Source of the DNA: Amycolatopsis balhimycina FH 1894
GTDB taxonomy: Bacteria; Actinomycetota; Actinomycetes; Mycobacteriales; Pseudonocardiaceae
Reading direction: 5' to 3'
DNA: 64,000 bases
NCBI RefSeq assembly: GCF_000384295.1
Contig: NZ_KB913037.1
Coordinates: 2,962,649 to 3,026,648 of the forward strand
How positions within the stretch are numbered: position 1 is the stretch's first letter; each line of letters begins with the position of its first letter. Positions 46,243 to 56,384 of this stretch are shown here, one piece after another. The position numbers and the translations under genes are program-made. Below the pieces are notes generated by a model. That model was not told the DNA's origin. It saw nothing but the letters and a program-made list of their open reading frames with translations, and ran no database searches.

Positions 46243-47160
46243 TCAGCTCGAGACCTGACTCAGTGCGGCGAGCTCGCCGTCGGTGAGCTCGAGCGAAACC
46301 GACTCGAGCAGATCGGGCAACTGTTCCGGGGTGCGTGCGCTCGCGATCGGCGCGGCGACCGTCGGCTGCACGCGCAACCAGGCCAGTGCGACACTGGTGA
46401 CCGAAACCGCATTTGCGACAGCCACTTCTTCGAGTACGTCGAGCACTCGCTCGCCGCGCGCGTCCAGATATTCCAACGCTCGCGCGGCGCGTGACGGGTC
46501 GCCCGACTGCTGGTCCTTCGAGCGGTATTTGCCGGTGAGGAATCCCTGTGCCAGACCGGAATATGGCAGGGTGACGAGGTTCTCACGGGCGACCAGGGGC
46601 GCCAGTTTCTTCTCGTAGTCGCGTTTCACGAGATTGTAATGCGGTTGCAGGGCGACGTATTTTGCGAAACCTTCACGGTCCGAGATGGACAGTGCAGAGG
46701 CGAGCCGGTCGGGTTCAAAGTTCGACGCCGCGATGTGCCGTACTTTGCCCGCGCGGACGAGCCCGTCGAACGCGGCTAGCGTTTCCTCTTGCGGGGCGTC
46801 GAGATCGTCCCGGTGTGCGTAGTAGAGGTCGATGTGGTCGGTTTGCAGGCGGCGCAGGGATTCCTCGACGGCCACGGCGATGTTCGCCGCCGACAGACCC
46901 GGCCGCTGGTCCCCGGCGCCGACCTTGGTTGCGATCACCATGTCGTCCCGCCGGCCGCGTGCGGTGAGCCACTTGCCGATGATCGTCTCCGAGCCGCCGC
47001 CACCGCCGTATGCGTTCGCCGTGTCCAAGAAGTTGCCGCCGGCCCCGGTGTAGGCGTCAAGCACGGCGAACGACATGGATTCGTCTGCGGTGCGACCGAA
47101 GACGGCGCCGCCGAGGTTGAGTCCGAAGATATCCAGTTCCGTGGTGCCGAGCTTTGTCAT
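46243..47160 (-). CDS. aldo/keto reductase
   Basis: 305-residue NADPH-dependent oxidoreductase. The catalytic tetrad is visible: Asp and Tyr in FLDTANAYGG, Lys in VIATKVG, His in YYAHRDD. ATG 47160 (MTKLGTTELDIFGL) with GGAAAG upstream is preferred over a longer frame. Closest to the YajO/Gcy group by pattern; substrate unknown. Confidence 0.9.
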   Translation of the reverse strand: MTKLGTTELDIFGLNLGGAVFGRTADESMSFAVLDAYTGAGGNFLDTANAYGGGGGSETIIGKWLTARGRRDDMVIATKVGAGDQRPGLSAANIAVAVEESLRRLQTDHIDLYYAHRDDLDAPQEETLAAFDGLVRAGKVRHIAASNFEPDRLASALSISDREGFAKYVALQPHYNLVKRDYEKKLAPLVARENLVTLPYSGLAQGFLTGKYRSKDQQSGDPSRAARALEYLDARGERVLDVLEEVAVANAVSVTSVALAWLRVQPTVAAPIASARTPEQLPDLLESVSLELTDGELAALSQVSS

Positions 47161-47343
47161 GCTTTCCAACGTAGCCCAGCCGCGACGGAGGAGAAACCGG
47201 GGCACAGCGGTTGTCCATGGCCAGGACTGCCTGCCCAACGCCGTGATCGACTACTGCCAGTTCGGCCCGGCGCCAGGACGCGATGACCGCTGCCGGGGAA
47301 GCCATGTACCGCATGCGCACGGGAAAGGCGTCGGCGAAGAACG

Positions 47344-47691
47344 TTGGCAGCCCTGTGGACCGCAGCCGGAGTTCTGGCCGATCAAGCTTACGACGAAGTC
47401 CTCGAACACGGTGACAAGCCGGTGGACGACACTGGTGCCGGGGCCGTGTTCGACGAGTTCCCACGGATCACCTGGCGACAGAACGCCGTCTGGCGCCGGC
47501 AAGCCGCACGCTCCTTCGACGACCTCACCGCTGGCCACTGGCCCCAACCCCGGTGCCCAGCCGAGGAGGTGGCGCTGCACCTCATACTCCACTCAGCGGA
47601 AGCCGCCGCTGGCGACGACTCCGCCAGGTCCAAATGCCGCGGCGCCGATCCCGCAGAAGTCGAAGACGGCGAGCTCTTAGCTTGTTCTTAA
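47344..47691 (+). CDS. hypothetical protein, probably 5'-truncated
   Basis: 115 residues opening at TTG 47344 ([20 protein letters not shown]), with [20 protein letters not shown] and [17 protein letters not shown]. The WRQ..WRRQ..R.FDDL pattern belongs to a conserved actinobacterial protein of unknown function, as far as I recall. The TTG start without ribosome site suggests the 5' end is lost. Its stop lies at the edge of the transposase remnant that follows. Confidence 0.45.
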   Translation: MAALWTAAGVLADQAYDEVLEHGDKPVDDTGAGAVFDEFPRITWRQNAVWRRQAARSFDDLTAGHWPQPRCPAEEVALHLILHSAEAAAGDDSARSKCRGADPAEVEDGELLACS

Positions 47692-48893
47692 CGTGGTTGC
47701 TGCGTTGTGGCTGTGGTCGCTGTGTCCCTTTTGGTGGTCTTGCCGACGTGGCATACGAGGGCGCGGGTGTTGTTCCTTGATCCGGATGGGCGGCCTGGGC
47801 CTGGTCGTGTTGGTTTCGGTGCGCTGGCGGGCAGGGTGGTTGCCGGTCGGATGTTGCGAAACCCCCGGCGGACGCGGGCGGGGGTCAGTCGGCCGGGGGT
47901 GGCGGGCGTCTTTTCCCAGGGACGGCACAGGTCTTCGGTGACGTGGCGGGCGAGCCGGAGTTGGGTGTGCGCGGCGATGATCAACCAGGTCCAGCGGTCG
48001 GCCGCGCCGGGGGTGCGAACGCGAGGCTTCGTCCAGCCCAGGGTTTGCTTGAGGAACCGGAAGGTGTGCTCGAGGTCGAAGCGGCGCAGGAACATCTGCC
48101 ATAACCGATCCATGCCGGCCGCGGTGATCGCGGTGCCGGAGAACCATAGCCACAACGGTTTCGGTGTGCCGTCACCGGGCAGCCGGTCGACCTGCAACCG
48201 GATCACCGTGCCCTCGATGATCGGCACGTCACCGTCGTGGTCGGCCCAGGTGCCGCGGTGGGTCAGCTTGGGATGCAGTCGATCCCACGAACGAGCTTGC
48301 GCGGTGCCGTATCTCGTGGTCTGGGTAGTCGTGGCGTGGGCGGGCGCGGGCCATGTGCGGGAGTCCTTGAACTTGAACTCGGCTCCGTGCCGCGCACCGG
48401 GCGCCGCGGCGCCGCCGGGTAGGCCATCACACGATCTGATCGCACTCGCACCAGCACCCGGACCGGCAGATCGGCCAGCAGGAACGCCAGCCGCGGGCCG
48501 TCGTAGCCGGTGTCACCGACGATCCAGATCTCCGGATCGCCCTCGCGCCAGTGCCCAGCCGCGATGAGCTCTTCGGTGACCGTGCGCAGCTGGGGGGGCG
48601 GCGACGGCGGTGCCCTCGTCGGGACCCAGCCGCTGGGGGTCCAGGATCGCCGTCCACGATGCGCGGCCCGGCTCCAGCGCCGCGACGAAGGAGTAGGGCC
48701 ACCCGGGGATCATCTGGGCTTGGCCCTTGCCGCGTGCGTAGGTGTGGCAGAACAGCCGCTCCGGGCTGGTGTTCGCGTCCGGACGCAGCCAGTTGCTGAC
48801 GTCGATTCCCAGCACGATACGGCCGTCGTCGCAGCGCGGTATCTGCCGGCGGGCGACGATATTGCGGAACCGGTCAATGTCGATCCGGCCGGG
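47688..48893 (-). pseudogene. DDE transposase (NF041680-like), multiply frameshifted
   Basis: Reading leftward: LGIDVSNWLRPDANTSPERL, YARGKGQAQMIPGWPYSFVA, then GDTGYDGPRLAFLLADLPV in a second frame, and EGTVIRLQVDRLPG ... FDLEHTFRFLKQTLGWTKP in a third. At least two frameshifts. The N-terminal end abuts an integrase remnant at about 48893, so the two genes cut each other. Confidence 0.78.
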
Positions 48894-49790
48894 TTAACGA
48901 ACAAGAACCCGGTCAACGCCGCATCGCCCAGTAGCCGACGCCTCCGCTCGGCGCGCAAGGCTCGCAGTGCTGATACAGAAATACTGTCCAATGCAAGGAC
49001 GCGGACACTGCTCTCGGTTTTCAGCGGGCAGATCACGGTCCGGCCATTGTGGTCCTGCACCTGGTGCGACACCTGCAGCACGCACGCGTTATCGATGTCG
49101 CACCACCGTAGGCCTGCCGCTTCACCCCGGCGCAGGCCAAGCAGCGCGACGAGCAGGTACAGCACGTGCAACGGGTGGTCATAGCTGCTCTCCAGGAACG
49201 CCGCTGTCTGCGTCGGAGTCCAGACTGCTACGGCCGGGCGCTCGCCGGTTTGGCGCCAGTGAGCTTCTCGGCCTTCGGTCCACACCACAGCACGCGGCCG
49301 GCGCCCGGAGGGAAGTTCGATCCAATGTGCCGGGTTCCGGTCGAGCAGTCCCCGGCGGATCGCACCGTTGAGCGCGGCATGAAGAACCCCTCGGACGCGC
49401 TGCAGCGTCGCGTAAGACAAGGGCCGGGTGCGACTCGAGTTGGTGCGGATCAACGCTGCGAACATCGCCTGCACCCGCGCGACCGTCAACGACCGCAACG
49501 GCACACTTCCCAGGTACGGCTTGAGGTAGTCACGGACGTGCTGAATATAGAGCCGCCGAGTGGAGAAGCTCAGATTCTGGCGCATCTCCAACCAGATATC
49601 CAGCCACTGCCCCACCGTCACCACGGCCGCAGCCGGATCGATATCGTTGCCCAGTAAGTACCCCCGTGCTTGTTCCGCGGCGACACCAGAAGAGAAACCG
49701 CCACGCCGCACCCGATGCCGCTGTCCATCGCGGCCCACCGGCAGCTCCAGCGAGAAGTACCACGAACCATGGCCACGTTCGTCCAGCCGC
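48894..49790 (-). pseudogene. tyrosine recombinase, lacks the C-terminal catalytic box (remnant 3)
   Basis: Contains the AP2-like and SAM-like arm/core-binding domains (SWYFSLELPVGRDGQ, VGQWLDIWLEMRQN) and the first catalytic Arg (LLGLRRGEAAGLRW). It stops at FLFVNPAG, before the HxLRH, LGH and Tyr motifs. No clear start upstream. It is complementary in content to the C-terminal remnants at 15318 and 57469, but it is a different lineage by eye. Confidence 0.82.
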
Positions 49791-49916
49791 GGACCACTAC
49801 CGGGGATAGTCCGCTCACCGGCCGCGCCGCCGCAACCCGATCAGCCAGACACCTCCACCGAGCAGACCTCGACGAGTAAAGCTGAACCTACTGATCAACG
49901 ACGCCGGAAACGCCGA

Positions 49917-50108
49917 TCACGGGACAGATCCGGCGCGAGGCATCGTCGGGGGCCTTGATTCACTCACGGTCAGCTGAGCCAGCTTCCGCGCATGCCACCA
50001 ATGCGCCTCCTGGGGCAGAGACTGGGAGACGGCTTCGCCGATCCACGCCGGCACGACGTCGATGTCCACGTCCCTACCCTTGGGTGCTTCAAGAAACTCA
50101 CCCGTCAA
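49917..50108 (-). CDS. possible small protein after the TetR gene
   Basis: 63 residues from TTG 50108, overlapping the tetR stop by 11 bases: LTGEFLEAPKGRDVDIDVVP then AWIGEAVSQSLPQEAHWWHA. Compact and plausible, but weakly supported; it could be translated by coupling or be debris. Confidence 0.3.
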   Translation of the reverse strand: MTGEFLEAPKGRDVDIDVVPAWIGEAVSQSLPQEAHWWHARKLAQLTVSESRPPTMPRAGSVP

Positions 50109-50802
50109 TCCACGCTCGAAGGCCGCCGTCGATCACTTGCGCGGCGCGGCGGACCTCCTCCAGGACACGCTCGCGAACCTCGTCCAAGCCGAGGTCGCCG
50201 TACAGGTGCTTCTTCACCGCATCGGCCTTCACGTCCCACAGCCCCACCAGCGCGGTCGCGGCAATCCTCGGCTCCGGGGCGTCCGGGCTCAGGCCGATCC
50301 GCTCGGCCAGGATCCCCGCCGCGACGGCGACCACCTGATCCCGCGCGTCGCGCTGATGCGCGCGCAGTGCGGACGTGTCCTCGACCAGCTCGGTGAAGCG
50401 CCGCATCGTGGCACGAGCCCGCACCGGATCGTCCTGCCCTCCGAGCCAGGACAGCAAATCCCCGAGCTCGCCGGCCACGATCCGCTGGACGGCCGTCACG
50501 AGCGGTGTCCCGACATCGGCCAAGCTCGACCGCAGTGACGCGGCCGTGGCGTCCCAGCGGTCCAGGACCAGCGACTCCTTGGTCGGGAAGTAGTTGAACA
50601 CGGTCTGCTCGGACACGCCGCACGCCTCGGCGACCTCCGATACCCGGACAGCGTCGAAGCCCCGTTCCATGAACATCTCGGTCGCCGCGTCGGACAGCTG
50701 CTGACGCATCAACCGCTTCTTCCGCGCGCGCAACCCCTCCCGAGCCGGCGCACCCTCCTCCGGGGCACGCGTGGTCGTCCAGGTCACCGATCGCGCTTCC
50801 AT
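50098..50802 (-). CDS. TetR-family repressor
   Basis: 234 residues. The HTH is RVSEVAEACGVSEQTVFNYF, with the usual N-terminal LSDAATEMFMERGFDAV. ATG 50802 was chosen as the first start outside the operator; a longer frame runs through the shared promoter. Divergent from the TetX-like monooxygenase and likely its repressor. Confidence 0.92.
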   Translation of the reverse strand: MEARSVTWTTTRAPEEGAPAREGLRARKKRLMRQQLSDAATEMFMERGFDAVRVSEVAEACGVSEQTVFNYFPTKESLVLDRWDATAASLRSSLADVGTPLVTAVQRIVAGELGDLLSWLGGQDDPVRARATMRRFTELVEDTSALRAHQRDARDQVVAVAAGILAERIGLSPDAPEPRIAATALVGLWDVKADAVKKHLYGDLGLDEVRERVLEEVRRAAQVIDGGLRAWIDG

Positions 50803-50822
50803 CACCTCAGCATAGTCTAGCC

Positions 50823-50855
50823 ACTCAATTTTTCGTGCTACTATAAATTTTGAGT
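50823..50855. promoter_or_regulatory. candidate TetR operator
   Basis: ACTCAATTTTT (50823-50833) and AAATTTTGAGT (50845-50855) are inverted repeats with 9 of 11 matches, in an AT-rich island between tetR and the monooxygenase. A TATAAA-like -10 (50842-50847) lies inside it. Confidence 0.65.
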
Positions 50856-50876
50856 CACCAAAACTTAGGAGTCGTG

Positions 50877-52343
50877 ATGACCACCACCCCACGTATCGCC
50901 ATCGTCGGAGCCGGCCCCGGCGGCCTGCTGTGCGCCCGCGTCCTGCAGCGACACGGCCTCGAGGTCGCCGTCTACGACACGGACTCCGGCGTTCACGCCC
51001 GCGACGCCGGCGGCACCCTCGACCTGAAGGCCGACTCGGGCCAGATCGCCCTCGAAGACGCCGGCCTCCTTGCGCAGTTCCGCACCCTCGCCCGCCCCGA
51101 GGGTCAGGCGAAAACCAGCCTCGACCAGCACGGCACAGTGCTGTCCGCCTTCGTCCCGGAAGAACAGGACGAGGCCGCGAACGAGATCGACCGCGGACAG
51201 CTGCGGGCCCTGCTCGCCGAACACCTCACGGCCGGAACCGTGCGCTGGGGCCACAAGCTGCACACCGCGACCCCGCTCCCCGACGGCACGCACCGCCTCG
51301 AGTTCACCAACGGCACCGTCAGCGAGGCCGACCTCCTCATCGGCGCCGACGGGGCGTGGTCACGCGTGCGCCCCCTGCTGACCGACGCCACCCCGCACTA
51401 CAGCGGTATCTCGTTCCTCGACGCCCGCTTCGACGACGTCGACCTCCGGCACCCTCGCGTCGCGAAGCTCGTCGGCACCGGGCACATGTTCGCCACCGAC
51501 AACGCCGGCCGGGCCCTCATCGGCCAGCGCAACAGCAACGGGCACGTCCGCGGCTACGTCGCCATGCGCACCGACCTGGACTGGTGCGACCAGGCCGGGC
51601 TGGACCTCGAGGACCGCACCGCCACGCAGCGGTTCCTGCGCACGGAGTTCGCCGGCTGGTCCGACGACCTGATGCCGTTCATCACCGACGGCGACGGCGG
51701 CTTCGTCAACCGGCCGATCCACGTGCTGCCGGCCCCCCTGGAGTGGGAGCACCGGCCCGGGGTGACCCTGCTGGGCGACGCCGCCCACGTCATGTCACCG
51801 TGGGGCGGGTTCGGAGTGAACCTCGCGATGCTCGACGGCGCGGAACTCGCCCGGGCCGTGGCCGAGGAACCCACGGTCGACGACGCCATCGTGCGCTACG
51901 AAACGGTCATGCTCCCCCGCGCCGGCGAGTACGCCGTCGGCGCCAACCAGGCCATGGAAAGATTCTTCGCCACCAAGGACTTCGACCCCGCCGACATCCC
52001 CGACCCCGCCGCCGAACACCGCCAGTCGATCGTCGCAGCCACCGAATACCGGCGCCTCAACCCCCTCGCCGCGGGCTCCGCCTGGACACTGCGGTTCCGG
52101 ACACCGGGCGGGGAAAAGCGGTCCACGCTCGTGTTCGACACCACCACGGGGACCCTCGACGGCATCCCGGTCGAGAACCTCCTGCGCACCGGCGACGACC
52201 TCAAGTTCACCGCCCGGATCACCACACCTTTCAAACTGAAGATCACCTGCACAGCCGCGATCGACGGCGACACGATGACCGGCACCGCGAAAGCCGCGAT
52301 GATGGCAATCGCGTTCACCGGCACCCGCGGGGCGGCATCGTGA
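50877..52343 (+). CDS. TetX-like FAD monooxygenase with extra C-terminal domain
   Basis: 488 residues. The FAD-binding motif is IAIVGAGPGGLLCARVL, then EIDRGQLRALLAEHL, LIGADGAWSRVRPLL and GDAAHVMSPWGGFGVNLAM, the order found in TetX/aromatic-hydroxylase-type enzymes. From about residue 395 an added ~90-residue beta-rich segment (TLRFRTPGGEKRSTLVFDTT ... DGDTMTGTAKAAMM) is fused on. AGGAG sits before ATG 50877. Substrate unknown; planar aromatics or tetracycline-like drugs are possible. Confidence 0.88.
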   Translation: MTTTPRIAIVGAGPGGLLCARVLQRHGLEVAVYDTDSGVHARDAGGTLDLKADSGQIALEDAGLLAQFRTLARPEGQAKTSLDQHGTVLSAFVPEEQDEAANEIDRGQLRALLAEHLTAGTVRWGHKLHTATPLPDGTHRLEFTNGTVSEADLLIGADGAWSRVRPLLTDATPHYSGISFLDARFDDVDLRHPRVAKLVGTGHMFATDNAGRALIGQRNSNGHVRGYVAMRTDLDWCDQAGLDLEDRTATQRFLRTEFAGWSDDLMPFITDGDGGFVNRPIHVLPAPLEWEHRPGVTLLGDAAHVMSPWGGFGVNLAMLDGAELARAVAEEPTVDDAIVRYETVMLPRAGEYAVGANQAMERFFATKDFDPADIPDPAAEHRQSIVAATEYRRLNPLAAGSAWTLRFRTPGGEKRSTLVFDTTTGTLDGIPVENLLRTGDDLKFTARITTPFKLKITCTAAIDGDTMTGTAKAAMMAIAFTGTRGAAS

Positions 52344-52825
52344 CCGACCACCAACACAGCGGAAGGACCGGTCTCGTGTCCCGATTTCACGGCCCCGCCC
52401 AGCATCTGGTCGGCAAGGTGCTCATCTCCATCGTGGCCATCGCCGGCCCCGCGGGCGCGATAGCGGCCGACTGGAACGAAACCCACGTGTTCAACCCGAC
52501 GTGGTCACCGCACGCCAAGTTCCACAACGGTCAGACGATCGCCCTTGGCTTCGAACTCGCCGCGGTGAGCCTGTGGCAGCTGTGGGGCCCGGGAGCTCGA
52601 TCCCGGGCCGCGGTGCGGTGGGCGACGTTGTTCGCCGGATTCTACTCGGCGACCCAGGTCCCCGCGATCCTGTTCCCCGGCGCCGCCTTGGTCGACCCCG
52701 AATTCGCGGACCGTCTCCCTGTCGTCGCCGGGGTCAGGCTCAACCAACTCATCCCCGTCTTCGTCGTGCTCGCGCCGCTGCTCGCCGCGGGATACCGGCT
52801 CGCGCGGCCACCCGTCGAGCGGTGA
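52340..52825 (+). CDS. DUF6640-like four-helix membrane protein
   Basis: 161 residues from GTG 52340 (GTGA overlap); GTG 52376 with GGAAGGA upstream is an alternative. The first helix leads into IAADWNETHVFNPTWSPHAK, then three more helices. The ADWN.TH.(F/Y)NP.W.PHAK signature recalls the DUF6640 membrane family. Co-translated with the monooxygenase; role unknown. Confidence 0.7.
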   Translation: MTDHQHSGRTGLVSRFHGPAQHLVGKVLISIVAIAGPAGAIAADWNETHVFNPTWSPHAKFHNGQTIALGFELAAVSLWQLWGPGARSRAAVRWATLFAGFYSATQVPAILFPGAALVDPEFADRLPVVAGVRLNQLIPVFVVLAPLLAAGYRLARPPVER

Positions 52826-52949
52826 ACCACCGGCGGGGTCGGATCCGCGCCCCTCGATCCGGCCCCGCAGGGCAGGATGGCGGCGCCAGTGCCGGTATCG
52901 GTGCGGGCGTCCCAGGTTCCGCCGCCGGCCATCCGGCGATGCCAGGTCC

Positions 52950-53347
52950 AGATCCGTGCTGCGACAGCTGCTGATGACCGCGGACGCGGCCGGGCAGATC
53001 GGCTGGGCGATCTCGGTGGATTCGTGGTTCAGCGCAGGCGCTGGTGGAGCTTCCGAGGAAGCCGCGGACGTCTCGACGCCCCTCCTCGCCCTGCCCGCCG
53101 GCGCCCGGATCGGCATGACGCTCACCGGCCTCCCGCTCGACACCGCGTGCCGGCTCGTCGTCCACGCCGAGGACGGCGCGACCAGACCGTGTCGTCGTGG
53201 CACGTGACCTATGCCGGCGCGATGCGGGTCAACGCGACGACCACCATCGCCACCGGGGACATCGAACGGCTCGACGTCGTCGACGACGACAGCGGCCACC
53301 TGCTCCTGGCCGTCAACGCCGATTCGGTGCAGAAGAAGTCCCGGTGA
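52950..53347 (+). pseudogene. anti-sigma-factor C-terminal fragment, frameshifted
   Basis: TPLLALPAGARIGMTLTGLP and CRLVVHAEDG are followed, in another frame from about 53178, by TVSSWHVTYAGAMRVNATTT and IERLDVVDDDSG. This matches the extracytoplasmic domain of actinobacterial anti-sigma factors. The N-terminal zinc finger and membrane helix are missing. Confidence 0.6.
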
Positions 53348-53410
53348 GCTGACCACACCGGGCTTTACACACTGATACCTCCATGCGACGCTCGGGCACG
53401 GAGGGGTCGT

Positions 53411-55726
53411 GTGACGGAGTCGTTCGGGGCGCAGCTACGCCGCTATCGGCTCGCGGCCGGGTTGACGCAGGAGGCGCTCGCCGAGCGAGCTCGTCTCAGC
53501 GGCCAGGCGATCGGGGCGCTCGAGCGCGGTGACCGGCGGTTCCCGTACCGCGCCACGGTCGATCGGCTTTCCGCCGCGCTGGACCTCACCGACGAGCAAC
53601 AGCAGGCCTTCGCAGCCGTGACGTCACGCCGGGGCACTCCCGGCGCGTCCCGTCCCGAGCCGGGTGCGAAGGATCCACCACGCCAGCTGCCAGGGCAACT
53701 CGCCGTGTTCGCCGGCCGGGACGCGGAGGTCGATCGCCTGCTCCGGCTCTTCGAGGAGCCCGAGACCGCCGTCGTGGCCGCCATCTCCGGGATGGCCGGC
53801 GTCGGCAAGACCTCCCTCGCCGTCCACATCGGACATTTGCTGGCACCGCGGTTCCCCGGCGGTCAGCTCTATCTCGACCTGCGCGGGCACGCGGCACGCC
53901 CGACGGCGCCGATCGACGCCCTCGATGCCCTGCTCCGTGCGCTCGGCGACACCGAGCCGGGCACGCTGGCGACACTGCAGGCCGCGTCGGCGCACTTCAG
54001 GTCGTTGCTCGCCGGGAAGCGCGTGCTCCTGATCCTGGACAACGCACCGGACGTGGAGCACGTGGCGCCACTGCTCCCCGGCACGGCCGGATCGGCGGCC
54101 ATCGTGACGAGCCGGGCGGTCTTGCCCACGCTGGCGCAGGCGCATCAGGTCTTCGTGGACGTGCTGCCCGAGCGCGCGGCCGTCGAGCTGCTGGCAGCGA
54201 CAGCCGGTCCGGACCGGGTGGCCGCCGAACCGGACGCGGCCGCCGCGGTGGTCCGGCTCTGCGGCCGCCTCCCGCTCGCCATCCACCTCGCCGGTGCGCG
54301 GCTGGCGACCCGGCCGGGCAGGCCGGTCGCCCACCTGGCCGAGCGGCTGGCCGACGAGCACCGGTGTCTCGACGAGCTGGAAGCAACCCCGACCGGCGTC
54401 CGGGCGAGCTTCGCGTGGTCGTTCGACCAGCTCGCGCTCGGCACGCATCCGCTCGACCGGCAGGCGGCACGCGTCTATCCCCTGCTGTCCCTGCTCGACG
54501 TCCCGGACCTGCCGACGAGCGTCGTCTGCCGGCTGCTCGATCTGCCCGAGCAGGAGACCGAACGGCTGCTGGAGCGGCTGGCCGATCTGCACCTGCTCGA
54601 GGCTCCGGCGCCAGGCCGGTACCGACTGCACGATCTCCTACGCCGTTACGCCGGCGAGCTGGCGACGGCGATCACGGTGCCGGACCGCGCAGCAGCACTC
54701 ACCCGTGTGCTCGAGCTCTACGCCACGGTGGCGTGGCGGGGCATGGCGCTGGTCTCGGCTTCCTCGCACCGGCTGGACTGGGCAGCAGGCCGAGCCGAGG
54801 CAACGGCGGCACCAGCCCTGGACACACCCGCCCAGGCGTTCGGCTGGCTCGACACGCACCACCCGCCCCTCGTCGCCGCCGTCGAGCAGGCCATCGGTAT
54901 CCCCGGCGTGCCAGGTGACGTCGTCGCCTCGGTCGGGCTCGGGCTGTTCGCGTACTACCGTGCCGGGGCCCGGTGGCGGGACGCGATCCGCGTCAACGAG
55001 GCGGCGTTGGCCCTCGTTTCGGCGGGCTCCGACCGGGCCGCGGTCGCCACACTGCGCAACGACCTGGGCATCGCCGCCGCCGAGCTGACCCGCGCGTCCG
55101 GTTCCGACGACTACCGGCGAGCCCACGACGAGCTGCGGCAGAGCCTCGCGGACTGTTCACGGCTCGACGACCGCCGATACCTGGCGGCGTGCCTGAACAA
55201 CCTCTGTTTCGTCTTCGGTCTCGGGAACGACCTCGACGAGGCCGTCGACTTCGGTGAACGGAGCCTCGCGCTCAACCGCGAGCTGGGCATGTCCCAGGCC
55301 GAAACGATGACGCTGGTCAACCTCGGCGTGCTTTACGGCCGGAAAGGCGACCCGCAGCGAGAATTCGCCTACGCCACCGAAGCGCTCGACGTAGCGCGAA
55401 GAACCGGCGACGACCGCGGCATGGCCTACGCGCAGTCGAGGATCGGCGTCGTGCATCAGGAAGCCGGACGGTACGAGCCCGCCGTCACCAACCTCAGGCA
55501 AAGCGCCCGGCTCTGGCGAGCGGCGGGAGTCCGGCTCGACGAAGGAATCGCACTGGCCGCCCTCGGCCGCACCCTCCTCGACATGGGCGAGCCCTGCGCT
55601 GCCGCCAAGGTCCTCGCCGATGCCCACACCCTGCTGCACCACCACGGCGGTGCCGAACGCGAGACCGCCGTCCTCGCCGACCTCGAACTGGCGCGGAACG
55701 CCGCCAAGTGTGCAGGCGAACTGTAG
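53411..55726 (+). CDS. XRE-NB-ARC-TPR transcriptional regulator
   Basis: 771 residues from GTG 53411. The XRE HTH (YRLAAGLTQEALAERARLSG) covers residues ~10-65. NB-ARC with P-loop ISGMAGVGKTSLAVHI lies around residue 130, and TPR repeats fill the last ~250 residues (LNNLCFVFGLGNDLDEAVDF, MSQAETMTLVNLGVLYGRKG). This is a LuxR/AfsR-like signalling ATPase. The downstream DUF2690 gene is 99 bases away and could be a target. Confidence 0.9.
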   Translation: MTESFGAQLRRYRLAAGLTQEALAERARLSGQAIGALERGDRRFPYRATVDRLSAALDLTDEQQQAFAAVTSRRGTPGASRPEPGAKDPPRQLPGQLAVFAGRDAEVDRLLRLFEEPETAVVAAISGMAGVGKTSLAVHIGHLLAPRFPGGQLYLDLRGHAARPTAPIDALDALLRALGDTEPGTLATLQAASAHFRSLLAGKRVLLILDNAPDVEHVAPLLPGTAGSAAIVTSRAVLPTLAQAHQVFVDVLPERAAVELLAATAGPDRVAAEPDAAAAVVRLCGRLPLAIHLAGARLATRPGRPVAHLAERLADEHRCLDELEATPTGVRASFAWSFDQLALGTHPLDRQAARVYPLLSLLDVPDLPTSVVCRLLDLPEQETERLLERLADLHLLEAPAPGRYRLHDLLRRYAGELATAITVPDRAAALTRVLELYATVAWRGMALVSASSHRLDWAAGRAEATAAPALDTPAQAFGWLDTHHPPLVAAVEQAIGIPGVPGDVVASVGLGLFAYYRAGARWRDAIRVNEAALALVSAGSDRAAVATLRNDLGIAAAELTRASGSDDYRRAHDELRQSLADCSRLDDRRYLAACLNNLCFVFGLGNDLDEAVDFGERSLALNRELGMSQAETMTLVNLGVLYGRKGDPQREFAYATEALDVARRTGDDRGMAYAQSRIGVVHQEAGRYEPAVTNLRQSARLWRAAGVRLDEGIALAALGRTLLDMGEPCAAAKVLADAHTLLHHHGGAERETAVLADLELARNAAKCAGEL

Positions 55727-55825
55727 AGGTTGTCGCTGTTCGTCACCGCCGCGACCGGACAGGCTGGGCAACACGTGCCGGGGTCCTTCGGCGCGGGCTC
55801 ACTCACCTAGGGAAACGAGGGGAAT

Positions 55826-56302
55826 GTGACCGTACGCACGGGGGTCACCCGGGCCGCCATCGGTTTGCTCACCGCCGGGCTGCTGCCGTTGACGCTGGCC
55901 GTCCCGGCCGAAGCAACGAACTACGCCTACGACGGCAAGGACCCCATCGCGACCGGATGCGCCAACGACGCCACGACGAAAGCGCTGTCACACCTCAATT
56001 CCGGGGGTGACTGGAGCGAAGCCTATGTGGAGCTGCGGTACAGCCTCAAATGCCACACGGCGTGGGCTCGGCTGAGCAACGCCTACGGTCCTGACCCGGG
56101 CAACTTCACCGGCGGCTACGCATTGATCCACCGTAATTCCGACCTCAAGCAATACCGGTGCGATCTCGTCGATGCGGACGAGCACACGTCGTGCTACACC
56201 GCGATGGTCTACGACAAGGACCCGATCACGTCCAGTGCGTACGGACTCGATCACGACTGGAAGCTTCGCCACTGGGTCGATGCCTGGACCTCCCCGTACT
56301 GA
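55826..56302 (+). CDS. secreted DUF2690 protein
   Basis: 158 residues from GTG 55826, preceded by GAGGGG. A signal peptide ends PAEATNYAY. The mature part has YDGKDPIATGCANDA, AYVELRYSLKCHTAWARL and CYTAMVYDKD, with paired Cys, the DUF2690 pattern of small exported actinobacterial proteins. Function unknown. Confidence 0.82.
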   Translation: MTVRTGVTRAAIGLLTAGLLPLTLAVPAEATNYAYDGKDPIATGCANDATTKALSHLNSGGDWSEAYVELRYSLKCHTAWARLSNAYGPDPGNFTGGYALIHRNSDLKQYRCDLVDADEHTSCYTAMVYDKDPITSSAYGLDHDWKLRHWVDAWTSPY

Positions 56303-56384
56303 TCCGGCCCCGAAGGCAGCGATCCGGCAAGGGTCGCGAAAGCCTTGGGACCGCGTACCCCAGGCGCGGTCCCAAGGCAGGCGG

